A stretch of 64,000 nucleotides of DNA from Pseudoips prasinana (GCA_951640165.1 OX621240.1:5034713-5098712); one strand, 5' to 3'. Shown: positions 28,918 through 40,430, counted from the stretch's first letter. Notes: generated from the letters alone by a model not told the origin. Made by a program: numbers and translations.

Positions 28918-29022
28918 TGCGATCGCCAACCCGTCTGCCAAGCGTGGTGATTATGGCATAGACCCCTATTCTTTTGGGGGCTTTTGTCCAGCAATGGACG
29001 TAATTTGACTGACATGATTAGG
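28918..29022 (+). mobile_element. RTE-derived short element, 5' truncated
   Basis: ctgcgatcgccaacccgtct gccaagcgtggtgattatgg cat joined to ttgggggcttttgtccagca atggacgtaatttgactgac atgat. Confidence 0.75.
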
Positions 29023-29194
29023 GAACTAAAGCCCAAATCGCGGGTGACCTTACAAACGTGCAGAGTATTCGACATGCCGTCTAGACAACTCCTTGACAAA
29101 GGATCGTGCTTCTGATTGGTTGCATTGATTCGACCCCAAATGGAAGAAACATGTAACCTTTACCGATACTTAGATACTAATCGTATGGCAGTGG

Positions 29195-29400
29195 TAACCC
29201 TAGAGTCAGAGTTGTTCAAGCCGCCATTTGCGGCTTAACAATTGTTGTTTAATGAATACAACCAAGACCGACAGATTAACGTACCTTCCGAAGATCGGAG
29301 ACCTCCAAAAATTAAACCACTTGGAGGTCACCCATCTATGTACTGACCGCGAGCCTAGTTGCTTTACCTCACCGATCACTTACGGACCGGTGAGAGCATC
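29195..29400 (-). mobile_element. 5S rRNA-derived SINE, copy 2
   Basis: Minus strand begins ctctcaccggtccgtaagtg atcggtgaggtaaagcaact aggctcgcggtcagtacata gatgggtgacc: the best match in this window to the 5S rRNA middle and 3' part. The body ends tctgactctagggttaccac. Confidence 0.8.
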
Positions 29401-29479
29401 TGGCTTTGGTTCTACGTTAATAAGTTAAGACACCGTTATCCAGTTGAAGATAGGTTGGGCCATCATCAGTGTAAATTAA

Positions 29480-30235
29480 TTAATTCATATTTGGCCTTCG
29501 CAAATATGATCATGTCTCTGAATTCCGTACCAAGCTCAAGTGGCTATCTATACGCCTTCGTCGGGATACTCATATACTTTCATTGCTCTACAACATTTTG
29601 TTTACTCCATCCTTTCCTTCATACCTTAAAAAACGGTTTTCTTTTCTATACGAGTCACATTCGAGAGTTTTGCGATCATCGGAAAATCTTAAGTTAAAAA
29701 TGCCAGCGCATTCCACAACCTTTCTTGATAAATCCCTCGCTGTTCAGAGTGTTCGTTTGTGGAATGCACTGCCAATAACAGTACGCCAAGCACAAAGTTT
29801 ACACAAGTTCCAGAAAAGTGTAAAGGATTACTACCTATCACTATAGGATACATTGACAGAACAAGTAGGTAATATTGTGATATGTAAGTTTCTATCTATT
29901 ATAGGTATGTATGTATTTATATAGTGTGTATGTATGTGTATAGTATGTATATGTATAGTATGTATGTATATAGTATGTATGTATATAGTGTAAATAGTAG
30001 GTATATATAGTAGGCTCTTGTACTGAGTACCAACGGGTACTGTTAACAAAGTATACGTACACCGACAACTGCCCTCTTAAATAATCCCTATTATTTTCCA
30101 TTCTTTGGTTGTCTGGAAGAGATCACATTTTAGTGATAAGACCGCCAATTGTATACTTTTTATTTACATGCTCCTGTAATGTAAGATCTTAATATTGGTG
30201 TACAATAAAGAGTTAATCTATCTATCTATCTATTA
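29480..30235 (+). pseudogene. Jockey/CR1-type LINE tail with 3' UTR
   Basis: Overlapping frames encode LSLLYNILFTPSFPSYLKK, then SHSRVLRSSENLKLKMPAHS, SLAVQSVRLWNALPITVRQA and HKFQKSVKDYYLSL (stop at 29846). A one-base shift near 29580 breaks it. The 3' UTR contains a degenerate gtatgtatatagta minisatellite (about 29890-30010) and ends tgtacaataaagagttaatc + tatctatctatct, the terminal repeat typical of these LINEs. Confidence 0.78.
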
Positions 30236-30339
30236 ACGTCAATGGTTTTTTATTTTTTTATACGTGACGCTATCGTTAGCCTAGGAGGCTTTCACTACTT
30301 CACCGGACTATAGAGGCGAGCAGAGGGCTCGAGCCGTCT

Positions 30340-30780
30340 AGCAATTAAGTAACCCGCGCCGGAGGGCACCCCTTGTGGGGTTCGAACCTCGACTCTGGGC
30401 GATTACTGGCGGAGAGAGGATAATTTTAGGGAGTTTTGTGCAACTTTCGCTCTACGTTAATGACATGACGCGGCCCCCGTCCGCGTTGAGGGGGCTTTTT
30501 ATCGATACGATATGCAAACTAAGGGTCATGGAGGGCGTTGGTGGTCGTACTCTCGTCCGACGAGTACGAAAAATCGGTTTGTGTATAGTGTCACGAGAGT
30601 TTCTAGTGACTTTAATTTGTTCTAAGTAGGCAGTAATCTCGTCGTCCGGTTCGTCCAAGACGATCCTGGGACGACGGTGCTTACGTGAGAAGTGCGATGG
30701 GGTGTACTTGACCGCCTTTACCACCAAATGGTTTGGATGGTGAGTGGCCGAGTCAAAGTATGTTTTTGACGCCTGCTTGG
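30340..30780. repeat. Unclassified dispersed repeat, copy 2
   Basis: The 30349-30560 part matches 16005-16190. The rest (acgatcctgggacgacggtg) has an open minus-strand frame 30727-30452 with no domain I recognise. Moderately GC-rich. Confidence 0.5.
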
Positions 30781-31160
30781 ATATTCTGATACCTCCACAA
30801 AGTTGCCTGATGTATATTGTTTTTTGAGTGCAACAGGTTTCCTGAGTGTAATTTATAGCACACTATTGTTGGCCCAAACTTAGGTTTAATTCAAATATTT
30901 CCTCTTGAATAAACTGTGATTGTGCTAACTTTGTTAGCACAGCGTCTAGTAATGAATATTTATGGCACTAATTTCTAGCGTCCGAGACTCTAAATGATGT
31001 AATGGGTACTAGGATTAGTTGAGTTTTGGGTGGTGTTAGTTTGCAATTTGTGCCTAAATCTATCATTAGATATGGTCGGTAACACAACCTACATATTTAT
31101 AAATCTGTATGAATCTAGTTGAATATTCGTTTTCTATTTATTGTTGAAGTTAATGTTCTT
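30781..31160. other. No gene seen
   Basis: Nothing recognised. Confidence 0.35.
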
Positions 31161-31162
31161 TT

Positions 31163-31390
31163 ACATGTCAGCCGAAGTACGTCCACTGCTGAACAAAAGC
31201 CTCCCCAAAGAATGGGGGGATAGTCCATAATCGCCACGCTTGGCAGACGGGTTGGCGATCGCAGTTTGATGGTTCACAGAAAAACGCTGCTGCCCGTTCT
31301 CTGGTAGGTATTCCCTCGTACGATTTCTACACCCCCCATGGCATAAGATGGGGTGATGATATTCTATGTCGTCACCACACAAACTTCTTT
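31163..31390 (-). mobile_element. RTE-derived short element, best preserved
   Basis: Minus order: gtgtggtgacgacatagaat ... gagaacgggcagcagcgttt ttctgtgaacc ... gcgatcgccaacccgtctgc caagcgtggcgattatgga, then the joint, then tctttggggaggcttttgtt cagcagtggacgtacttcgg ctgacatgt. It is about 230 bp, the RTE 5' UTR fused to the RTE 3' end. Confidence 0.82.
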
Positions 31391-31920
31391 ACGCACACTT
31401 GGGGAGTAAGCTGAAAAATGCGTGACGAGAGCGTTACGAAAAGTGTGATAGGGCGAGGCGAACGGAAGTGGAGGGAGATATAAGTTACTGAAAATTGACA
31501 GAGAGAGTTACGTTTCGTATATTACTGTAGGGGCAAGAGAGAAAGGTGTGAGCAAAAATTTTTTTCTTTCATAGCCAGTTACGTTTGAAGTTTTACCTCA
31601 GTCTTGTGGTCTTTAGTACACTCGTTTTTTTATTTAGAAGCGCTCATGTTTATAATCCCTTTCTAGAATAGTAGTCACGGACCAGTGGACCAACTGATCA
31701 GTCAAATACATAAATATTATTAGTTCAGAATGTTTCATTTATTTCATAGATTTTGTACACACATAAATAACAAAAGTCAATTAAATGAAGAAGAGACAGG
31801 TAGTATATGGGTGCTGCTTATTTCAAAAGAAATTTCTTCCAGCAGACCCGAGAGAGGAGATATTAGAGTACAATAGGCATGTGCGTAGGTTTATAATATA
31901 ATGACTGAAATAAAAAATCA
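31391..31920. other. No gene seen
   Basis: Includes a purine-rich part (aagagagaaaggtgtgag). No coding support. Confidence 0.35.
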
Positions 31921-31924
31921 ACAA

Positions 31925-32400
31925 TACGTCTTGTTAAGCAGTTATACATGGGTTACTGCCAAAGTGGTTTAATTCCGGATCATCTCCTTGCTTCAGTTGC
32001 CTGCCGGTCTCAAAAAAAGTAATTCAAGTCTGGAGTTGGCGGTTTTTTCACCCCCTTCCCGCACGGAAAGCACGTAAAGCCGTCGGTCCTGTACCAGACC
32101 GCTTTACAGTCGCAAGTCGTCCCATCGGATCATGATAGTGATACAAGAGAAAAGGTCACTGAGTTTGTGCGGTTCCAGCAAAATATCCTTCATTCCGTTA
32201 TGGTGTACGTACCATAGCTGAGGAATGAGCTGCTTGCCACAATTTTCTTAAGGGATTACAGCATAGAGCTTTTCAGATAAGGAGTTATTAAGATTCTAAT
32301 CAGTTGACAACGAGTGCTGCTTCTGGTGTTGCAAGCGTTCGTTGGCTACGGGGACCGCTTACATTAGGCAGACAGTAAGCTGTATACATGTTGCTGACTT
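31925..32400 (+). pseudogene. 5S-SINE remnant and degraded LINE tail
   Basis: 31935-32010 (gttaagcagttatacatggg ttactgccaaagtggtttaa) is a worn 5S-type SINE. Further on the translation shows a LINE-tail end (AFVGYGDRLH then a stop, near 32335-32365) with stops before it. Confidence 0.45.
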
Positions 32401-32529
32401 TGTCGTATATAAATATATCGATGCAGTACACATAAAATTCTCGGAATGTACCTACTAGGATTTGAAACTGCTAAAAATATTCACTGTGGCTCTTTGTCCT
32501 ATACGAGGAATTGAAGTTCCTTGTAAGTA

Positions 32530-32950
32530 CATTTTTTATTTCATACGTATTTAATCATTAATAATAATAATGTCCTCCTAATCGAATATCGGCCATAGCG
32601 GCCAGTCTTAATAGAACCTAGCCTACTGTACAAGCGTATCATTCAGGTGCACTTGGCATTCTTTTCCTCCCATGGTCGCATTTTCTATTCCTTCTCTGTT
32701 ATGACCCGATAGGACAGCTATCTGACACGATCAGAAAGGGTTCAGGCACAGAACCGACAGTCTGCCATATTCTCCGAGTCACAGGGGTGTGACTCCACCA
32801 ACTTCCAGACTACGGGCTGATAGTGACATTTTAACACCTTAAATATATCAATCACCCATTTGCCACTTTTTTGTGGCCCGAACTGAGATTTGAACCCAGG
32901 ACCTCGTTATCTGCTGATGAACACGCTACCGCTGGACCATCGAGGCACGA
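32530..32950 (-). mobile_element. Long tRNA-like SINE or SINE-headed repeat
   Basis: Minus strand: tgcctcgatggtccagcggt agcgtg (A box), ggtcctgggttcaaatctca (B box), then a 300-base body (cagcccgtagtctggaagtt ggtggagtcacacccctgtg). No protein motif. Confidence 0.6.
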
Positions 32951-33179
32951 TCAACGTTACAGTAATTATTATTTAATGTAGAATTTGCTGAGATAAACAC
33001 TTTTTCCTCGCGTGTACGGATAATATTGCATCCAAATGAACACCTATGTAAACTAAACGTAGTTTGTTATATTCTCTTTGATGTAAACTGAGTTAAGTTA
33101 AGGATTATTTGTTCTTGTTCGGAATTAACCTTTTTTTCTTATAGTCATTATACTAACAATGTAGCAAAATAACAAAATT

Positions 33180-33390
33180 GAATTTTACATTATACACAGA
33201 CTCACGCATGCTTTCTAGAGGGGTAGGCAGAAATGTCTTATCACGCCTCTTTTGCCTCGTTCCTTGAGAACATCTCCGATTGGGTCAGAGAATATTCTAC
33301 GAGGTCTTTCTCTTCCGGTTGTACCATACACATGCCAAGTATGATTCTTTGATCACTCCTTCATCCATCCTTTCTAAAACCATTACAGAA
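33180..33390 (-). pseudogene. WFGH-type LINE tail fragment
   Basis: cagactcacgcatgctttct agaggggtaggcag, then tccgattgggtcagagaata ttctacgaggtc parallels 8060-8265 on the same strand. Internal deletion relative to that copy. Confidence 0.65.
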
Positions 33391-33414
33391 TACCTTTTTT
33401 GATCTTATCTATTT

Positions 33415-33625
33415 GAGGCGCTCACAGCCTGATAATCGCATCAGTCCGTAGTTGATTGCCTGGTTAAGCAACTATGCTCGTGGTCAGTCCATAGATCGGT
33501 GACCGCCTAAGTGGTTTAGTTTCTGAACGTCTCCGTAATTTGGAGCGCTCGTTAGGTAACAGTCAGGGTGGCCTAAAGAACTTTGACACCAGGGTAACCA
33601 CTGCCCCTACGATAAGTAAGTACGT
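33415..33625 (+). mobile_element. 5S rRNA-derived SINE, copy 3
   Basis: tggttaagcaactatgctcg tggtcagtccatagatcggt gaccgcctaagtggtttag, body ending ccactgcccctacgataagt. Confidence 0.72.
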
Positions 33626-34156
33626 TTTATACTATATTCTTTCCGATCTAAGTTTTACGAACATGTTCTTTAACTAGCTTACTGTTGCATCGGTCAAGCG
33701 AACATTAAATCATACCGGTCGACATTTAACAAAGCTTCTCGCTCGCCTTGAGAAGTTAACGACATGTGCGTAAAAAATGATTTTGTCGAAGGCTGTTTAG
33801 TTCGTAATATCGAATTGGATTTCGATATGATTTGGGTTATTATGGGCACGATTTAAGAGTAAAATACTTTTGCTGGTGCTTTGAAAGTGAGTGTTTCTTT
33901 GTTTGATTCTCACGATTATACTACTGAACTAGTTTTGTTATTTTCCTTGTAAATCAGACTACAGCGATATACCTACCTACTAAATCTCTTAGTTTTTTTA
34001 CCGTCTTCAAAATTATGGAGTTTATTTATTTATTTATTTAAGGATCGTCAACGTTACATACACTCATGTAGTTATAGGACACGTACATACTTAAAAATAA
34101 TAGTGCTGCAACACTTAAATCATTTATCAATCTAATTGTATGTTTTTATTTATAAA
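33626..34156. other. No gene; TTTA microsatellite
   Basis: (ttta)n at about 34021-34041. Otherwise nothing recognised. Confidence 0.4.
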
Positions 34157-34199
34157 CTAGCTGTGCCCGCGACTTCGTTCGCGTGGATGTCGGAACTTA

Positions 34200-35460
34200 A
34201 CAATGTATTTTTTAGTGTAAAGCGCTGTGGGAGGATACCGAAATTTTTTTTATAATTTAATTTAGTGCTTCTTTGTTTTACCTGTGGAACCATCTGGAGC
34301 GTACACAAAAACGTTATTCGTGTTGTTGACGCGTGAAAGAGCTACGTATAGTTGACCATGGGAAAAGCATCCAATACTTAGGTCCACCCCGCAACGGATA
34401 ATGTCTGGACCTGAGCTTTACTACCTAATCGTCATGGCATAACAGAGACTGACTGGGAATTGCACTCGTTTGAAAGAGAAATGAAAGTTTTTAGGAATTA
34501 TAGGTATCCTTGGAATAAAAACAATATCACCAGCGCCGCAACCGGTTAATATTTCAGCTTCGATAATGTTGCAGATTTGTGACTTTGAGCCGAGTGCCGT
34601 TACAAAGTTTGGTAGGACATAAATTTCTGAGGAGAATTATTGGTACACCAATTTTTAAAACTATTTTGTGGGCTGAAAGTCCGGGTGTGCTGAGGGAATC
34701 CTAAAATTCTACCAGGTAGTGCGTGGCGTTATCTTCTTCCATAAATGTATTTATTGAGCTATATTCTCTACTATTACCGGACGCATGACTCAATATTTTG
34801 AAATTAATTGCCGCAGCTTGGTCATTGTGGGGAGTCAAATAGCTCGCTGACATAGCCAAGAACCGGCTTGATTTGCCATGTTTGTGGTATCTCCGTACAC
34901 AGAAGAAATTAGCTCCTGCTGTGATGTAACGTAAGAACAGAGATTACCAATCAAAATAACTTTTCCATCTTCTTGTACGGGGTATGTGCCATCGCCTATT
35001 TTTAACAATAAATTGGATAACTCCTGTGCATTTTCACAGCCTCTGACCGATTGGGTTCTCTCCTATACTTATAACTATTGAATAGCCAATAAGGACATGT
35101 TGTGACAATTTTCGCGTACCCTGTCAGTAATTTGACCATCAGTATTTAGTTGTACATGTCTTATAAAATCTTCAGCAAACTTGTCATTTTTTGCCATAAC
35201 TGTTTAGCGTCCGATAACGCACAAAAGGTCAATAAGATGGCAAACAAATGTCGCAAGCGATGTGGACTGTCGCTCACGCATGCTTCCGCTAGAGCGTCAT
35301 CCCAATGCTGACCTCCAACTAATAAATGGCGTGCTCGGCAAGCGGCCTGGTATGTGGGATGTTCAATATCATCCACTTTACGGCGCTCAGCAAAAGACGT
35401 AGGTCCTCGCTCTACATGGATCAGACTGTGGGATGAACTCACACGTAAGCACGCCACGTG
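34200..35460 (-). pseudogene. Helitron helicase C-terminal remnant (H1)
   Basis: An open piece of 98 residues (35457-35161) shows HVERGPTSFAERRKVDD, HPTYQAACRARHLLVGGQHW, DDALAEA and LFAILLTFCALSDAKQLWQKM, the conserved Pif1-like helicase region of Helitron Rep-Hel proteins. Downstream on minus, in shifting frames, come [48 protein letters not shown] and APDGS at the end, i.e. further helicase motifs interrupted by stops and frameshifts. The Rep endonuclease and the Walker A part are absent. It cannot support transposition. The breaks I checked are shared with the other three copies. Confidence 0.85.
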
Positions 35461-36439
35461 AACCTGCCCGCCTTCCTCAAGTCAATTTATAACTTGAGAG
35501 TTTGACTTTGCGAATTGTTGATGGTTATCGCGACACACACTTTTATAGGGAACTACAGTATTTTAAACGGAAAAGGGAGATCATTTGGCACTAACGGAAT
35601 ACGTGACACGATAACTGTTTCTCCCTAGGCGGATCCAGGCATAATAGTAGACTCTATAAGACGATGCAAAGTTTTGACTTGAAGCTTCGTGCCGTTGCAA
35701 AGTTTAGGTGGTTTCAACTTCCTCAAAACCATTATAGGTATACTATATATAATATATTAGGGGTGGAGATTCCTAAAATCCTGAAATACATATTTTTTAT
35801 TTTAAACGGAAAGGCCAAATACCAATTTTCATGCTTTTCACTTAAAAAATTATACACTTTTCATACAAACTTACATCCCCTATTTTACGCCCTTGGGGTG
35901 GAATTTCCAAAAATTCTAAAATCTATATATATATAAATCAATGCCACTTTTCGTTGTAATGTTATAACTCAACAACGCCTTTATCAATTTAGCTAATTTT
36001 GGTCTTGAATTATTCGTGGAAGTCCAGGGAAGGTTTAAACGTAGAGAAAATTTTAAAAAAGTCTTCAAAAACTTTTATTACTTTGCCTTATACGTAGCGA
36101 AGCACAGACTTTAACTTCAAAAAATGACGGATTCTCATATAATCTTTCATTCTCTGTTTTACCCCCTTAGGGTTAGTATTTCCAAAAACCCCTTCCTTAG
36201 TGAATGCATACGTCATAAAAAGTACCTACCGGCAAAATTTCAAGTCTCTAACCCCAGCCGTTCCCCAGCAGTTTCCTCTTTTACATAGGTAGGTATATAG
36301 ATTTGTGCTGAGAAAATTATGAGAGACCGGCTTAATTTAATACATTCAAATACATTCAATCGGACAGGCTCAATAAAATTCGAATCGTCTGTACATTCGC
36401 GTTACAAACGAATCGACAGCACAAACTTCCGATCGATTG

Positions 36440-36955
36440 ATTATAATTTAAAATTAAATTATAACAAATCCAACCTTGTACATAATTCAATTTGCCCAAA
36501 GAAAACAGAATATTTTAATAACCAATTTTGGACAACGACATACTTCTAGCCAACCAAGACCTTATTTCGAATAAATTCGGAACATTCAAAGCCCTAATCT
36601 TAACACCGCGAGTCAAAAGCAATGCACAACGACATCTAACGAAATAAAAATCAACTATCAAGCACAACGACATGTATCAAAATAAAAATCAACTATCAAT
36701 AATTTAAAATTAAATTATAACAAACCCAACCTTCTACATAATTCAATTTGCCCAAAGAAAACAGATTTTTTTAATAACCAATTTTGGACAACGACTTACT
36801 TCTAGGCAACCAAGACCTTATTTCGAAACAATTCAGAACATTCAAAACCCTACGTAACTCATGCAATCAGCAAACACGGGCAAATCTTAACACCGCGAGT
36901 CAAAAGAAATGCACACCGACATCTATCGAAACAAAAATCAACTATCAACCTAGTT
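36440..36955. repeat. Internal tandem duplication (about 257 bp) of Helitron H1
   Basis: attaaattataacaaatcca acct ... aaaatcaactatcaa occurs twice about 257 bp apart with roughly 90% identity by eye. Each unit includes accaattttggacaacgac and accgcgagtcaaaag. The same duplication is present in H2-H4. Confidence 0.75.
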
Positions 36956-37426
36956 CATTCAGAAAAGAGATGTCATAATATGCTCAATGACATCTATCGG
37001 ACAGTTTAGTTCAACTATAAACATTAGTTCATCTTGAAGTACCGAAATGAAATGTGTGTTATTTTTCTCCATGATTACTTTAAAATCTAATATCTTTTGA
37101 TAGACTGAACCGATTGCAATAAAACAAAAACTAAATGTTACCTCAAGTTACGCTCAATCGTTGTGTATAAAAGTTATCCACATTGCTTTCGTATATTTTA
37201 CGTGATACCCGAACATATAAACAGACAAACAGACAAACAGACACACAGACAAACAGACAAAAATTCTAAAAATGCTGGAAATGGGTTCTATTGGTTGTTC
37301 TTTAATACCCTGGCTATTTTTTTTGGATTTTCTTTTGATGTACATAAATTATTTTTCTACAGATTTATTATATGTATAGATAATAACCTGAGATATATTT
37401 ACTCACTTACTTTTTTTGTGTGCAGG

Positions 37427-37625
37427 GGTTACCCTAGTGTCAGAGTTGTTCAAGCCGCCCAATAGGCCTCTGACATGGCTTAACGACTGTTGCCTTATTG
37501 CTACAACCGGGACCGACAGCTTAACGTGCCCTCCGAGGCACGGAGACGCTCAGAAATTAATCCACTTTGTCGGTCATCCATCTATGGACTGACCGCGATC
37601 ATAGTTGCTTAACCTCACCAATTAC
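37427..37625 (-). mobile_element. 5S rRNA-derived SINE, copy 4
   Basis: Minus: attggtgaggttaagcaact atgatcgcggtcagtccata gatggatgaccgacaaagtg. The 3' body ends tctgacactagggtaacccc, immediately beyond H1. Confidence 0.78.
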
Positions 37626-37654
37626 TTACATAATAATATAATATCCTGGGACAT

Positions 37655-37895
37655 GCTGGGGCATCCTGTTGGCGTGGTTGGTAGATACGCTGCCTTTCAC
37701 GCCGGAGGTGGTGGGTTCGATTCCCACCCGGGACAAATATTTGTGTGCATGAACATGTCTGTTTGTCCTGAGTCTGGGTGTAAATTATCTATATAAGTAA
37801 GTATTTACAAAAGAAAAATTGTCTATGTAGTATATCAGTTATCTGGTTTCCATAGTACAAGCTCTGCTTAGTTTGGGATCAGATGACCGTGTGTG
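37655..37895 (+). mobile_element. tRNA-derived SINE, left arm of inverted pair
   Basis: A box tggcgtggttggtagatac, B box gtgggttcgattcccacccg, then tttgtcctgagtctgggtgt and the tail agtttgggatcagatgaccg tgtgtgaata. Confidence 0.85.
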
Positions 37896-37904
37896 AATAA
37901 TATA

Positions 37905-38160
37905 AAAAAAAAATATTCGCACACGGCCATCTGATCCAAAACTAAGCAGAGCTTGTACTATGGAACCAGATAATTTATTTACTTACTACATATACCTACT
38001 ACTTTTCTTTTGTAAATACATGCTTATATAGATTATTACACCCAGACTCAGGACAAACAAACATATTTATGTATACAAATATCTGTCATGGGTGGGTTTC
38101 GAACCCACGAATTGCGGTGTGAAAGGCAAGTATCTACCAACCACGCCAACGGGCCCTTCC
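37905..38160 (-). mobile_element. tRNA-derived SINE, right arm of inverted pair
   Basis: Same family on minus: ggcgtggttggtagatactt gcc, B box gtgggttcgaaacccaccca. The two SINEs are tail to tail with about 10 bases of A between them. Confidence 0.85.
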
Positions 38161-38299
38161 AATGTGTATTTTGTAAACATTTTTTATGAGATATAAAGAA
38201 AGAAAGAAAACAGGTATATTCCCACCAAGCCCGTGTATTTGTAGGGTTGCTAGAGATAAAGCCTATGGACACGGAAGCCTTTGAGACCTATAATATTTC

Positions 38300-38545
38300 T
38301 TAGAAATAAAAGATTTTTTAATTCACGTAGACTTTAAAAAGACATTCGGCTTTTATGAAAACATTTAGAAATACCACTAAGTTTATGATAGTAATGATTT
38401 AGTTACTTAGCTAGCTTGTTTGAGTTATTCTCGAAAAGATTTTAAAGGTTTAATTATTGAAATTTATAGTTTTAATACATCTAATCTGAATGGTTTCATT
38501 TAATGTTTAGTTACGTTAGTATTATAATTATCTTCGGTTCTGTTA
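38300..38545 (-). mobile_element. Diverged family R copy
   Basis: aattcacgtagactttaaaa aga...gattttaaaggtttaattat tgaaattta matches the family R 3' region loosely. Confidence 0.5.
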
Positions 38546-38742
38546 AATAAGTGTTTAAGTCCTGAACGGATAGTTATAGACATCATTTAGTAGTACAGTC
38601 GATATCACATTAAGGCATACATTTAAATCATTATATTAAAACGTCAAACAGAAAAAAATATCTATCTATTACGAAAATTAATCGGACGGAGGAGTATGAA
38701 ATTTGGAACATTTAAATTTTATATGCAAGTGCAGTAAGCTAA

Positions 38743-39118
38743 TCCTACTAATATTATAATCGCGAAAGTTTGTAAGTATGGATGGATGGATGTCTGTTAC
38801 TCTTTCACGTAAAAATTACTGAATGGATTTTAGTGAAACTTTACAATAATATAGCTTTTACATCAGAATAACACATAGGCTACAATTTATAAAGATATTG
38901 TGTGAATTGTCCAAAATATAATGATAAGTGTCAAGTAAGAAGGAAAAAATCTACCATCTGTGAGCTATTCCGGCGTGCACTGTCAAAACCGCTAGATTTA
39001 CACTTCTTACTTATATTATAATTGCGAAAGTTTGTGAGTATAGATGTATGGATGTATGTTTGTTACTCTTTTAAGCCAAAACTACTGTAACGCGGGTGAA
39101 ACCGCGGGGTATACCTAG
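38743..39118 (+). mobile_element. Two broken Helitron-like (Lep1-type) pieces
   Basis: First: aatcctactaatattataat cgcgaaagtt (38740) to about 38900, without a 3' end. Second: about 39005-39118, ending taacgcgggtgaaaccgcgg ggtatacCTAGt. Confidence 0.65.
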
Positions 39119-39508
39119 TATTTTTATATAATAGGCATAAGGAGTAAATTATTAAAAAAAAAAACATTACACACACTACCATGCATTTGACCACCACACT
39201 GACAAACTGAGAAGAGATGACCAATTGAGTGTGAAAATGGAGAATAGTTTAATATTCTCTCATATAATAAGTTCTCACGCCTAATAGGTTAATACACTCA
39301 CATTTATAGTCTTTGCCAATATAATCTTAATGATCGAATTTTGTACGAGTGTGATCTCTAGTATGTTTAATTTTATCGGTGCCTGGAAGTGATAAAATTT
39401 ATTAAATGAAACTAACGTAAATAGCCATCCAGGTATTGAGTCATTATATTTTTTTATGCGTATTATCCCTTAAACATTGTGATAACTTTTACAATTGAAT
39501 GAAAATAA
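39119..39508. other. No gene seen
   Basis: AT-rich; nothing recognised. Confidence 0.35.
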
Positions 39509-39692
39509 TCCTACCAATATTGTAAAGGCGAATGTTTGGGAGTGTGTGGAGGTGTACGTTTGTTAATTCTTCACGTTTAAACGGCTGGAGCGATTTCAAT
39601 AAAATTTGGTATGGAGTTAGCTGACACCCTGGATTGACACTAGGCTATAATTTATAAAGTTAAACGCGGGTAAAACCGCGGGGCACAGCTAG
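39509..39692 (+). mobile_element. Short Helitron-like element (Lep1-type), complete
   Basis: TCctaccaatattgtaaagg ... cgcgggtaaaaccgcggggc acagCTAG, preceded by A and followed by T. Confidence 0.85.
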
Positions 39693-40430
39693 TAGATAAA
39701 TAAATACCACTCTCAAAGTATCAATAAATGGATCCGGAAAAGGAAGACATTACACTCCTTCCCTTATTTCTTGTCAAAGTGTGCTTTATTCTTTGTGTGA
39801 TAAAGCCTAATTTTCTTTACTTCAAATGGTTGCTTATGACAAGGCTTGGGATTCTTGATACGTCAATGGTTACAATAAGTATTTAAAAATAAAATGAACT
39901 TGAACATATAATTTAAGAGTAATTTTTTAACTGATTGCTTAGACCGCCATGTAAATTTGAATACATGACTTAGACATGGCGAAACTTCAAATACTACAAA
40001 TTACTCTCTGTCATATCTTGAACGAGACAAAATCATTACCAAAACAAGATTTGAGTATTTGCTTAACAAAGATTCAACTAACTCGACAACCACTCACTAA
40101 GACCCCTTACATTGAACAATTTATTAGGAATCGTTGTGAGTTAGAGAGGTCTCGCTAACTGGCGGCGTAAAACTACTTTCACTTAGTACGTTTTGCAACT
40201 GACCTTATTGTACAGTGACAATAATTATGTCGGTGCAACGTATATGCAGGAAACAGAATTAATTGTATCACATACCTTAAAAGAAGGTGGACTACATTAC
40301 GGAAAGATTTTAGCAGACGCATTTTAGTTACTGAAGAAATATATAGGGGCATTAAACGATGCAATGACAAATCTATTTCTTAATAACTAAGGTTGAAATT
40401 AGCTTGTGGACTATGTAGTTTACATCCCAG
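39693..40430. other. No gene recognised
   Basis: The longest frame (39976-40158, 60 residues) has no visible motif. This is one of few stretches without repeat signatures and might be unique host DNA. Confidence 0.35.

Larger units (their letters stand above)
34157..37380 (-). mobile_element. 3.2-kb non-autonomous Helitron, copy H1
   Basis: Minus-strand 5' end TCTATACATATAATAAATCT (37380) and 3' end with hairpin CGCGAACGAAGTCGCG followed by ggcacagCTAG (34157). Flanking bases are A (34156) and T (37381) with no duplication: standard Helitron structure. Length 3224 bp. The 5' two-thirds is non-coding, with a (cagacaaa)n tract and an internal 257-bp duplication; the 3' third holds a helicase pseudogene. 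Nearly identical copies H2, H3 and H4 lie at 43677-53670. Confidence 0.93.

Noticed and set aside
35664..35936. Repeated 90-residue open frame on the strand opposite the helicase remnant (also at 45105-45377, 49546-49818, 51891-52163)
   Set aside because: It recurs only because the Helitron is repeated four times. It lies antisense to the element, has low-complexity composition and no known domain.
36319..36978. 76- and 64-residue frames inside Helitron copies
   Set aside because: They lie in the non-coding 5' two-thirds, within the 257-bp duplicated AT-rich part, and identity between copies reflects recent copying, not selection.
39976..40158. 60-residue frame as a host gene
   Set aside because: Too short, no motif, no splice context that I can defend; left as unannotated DNA.
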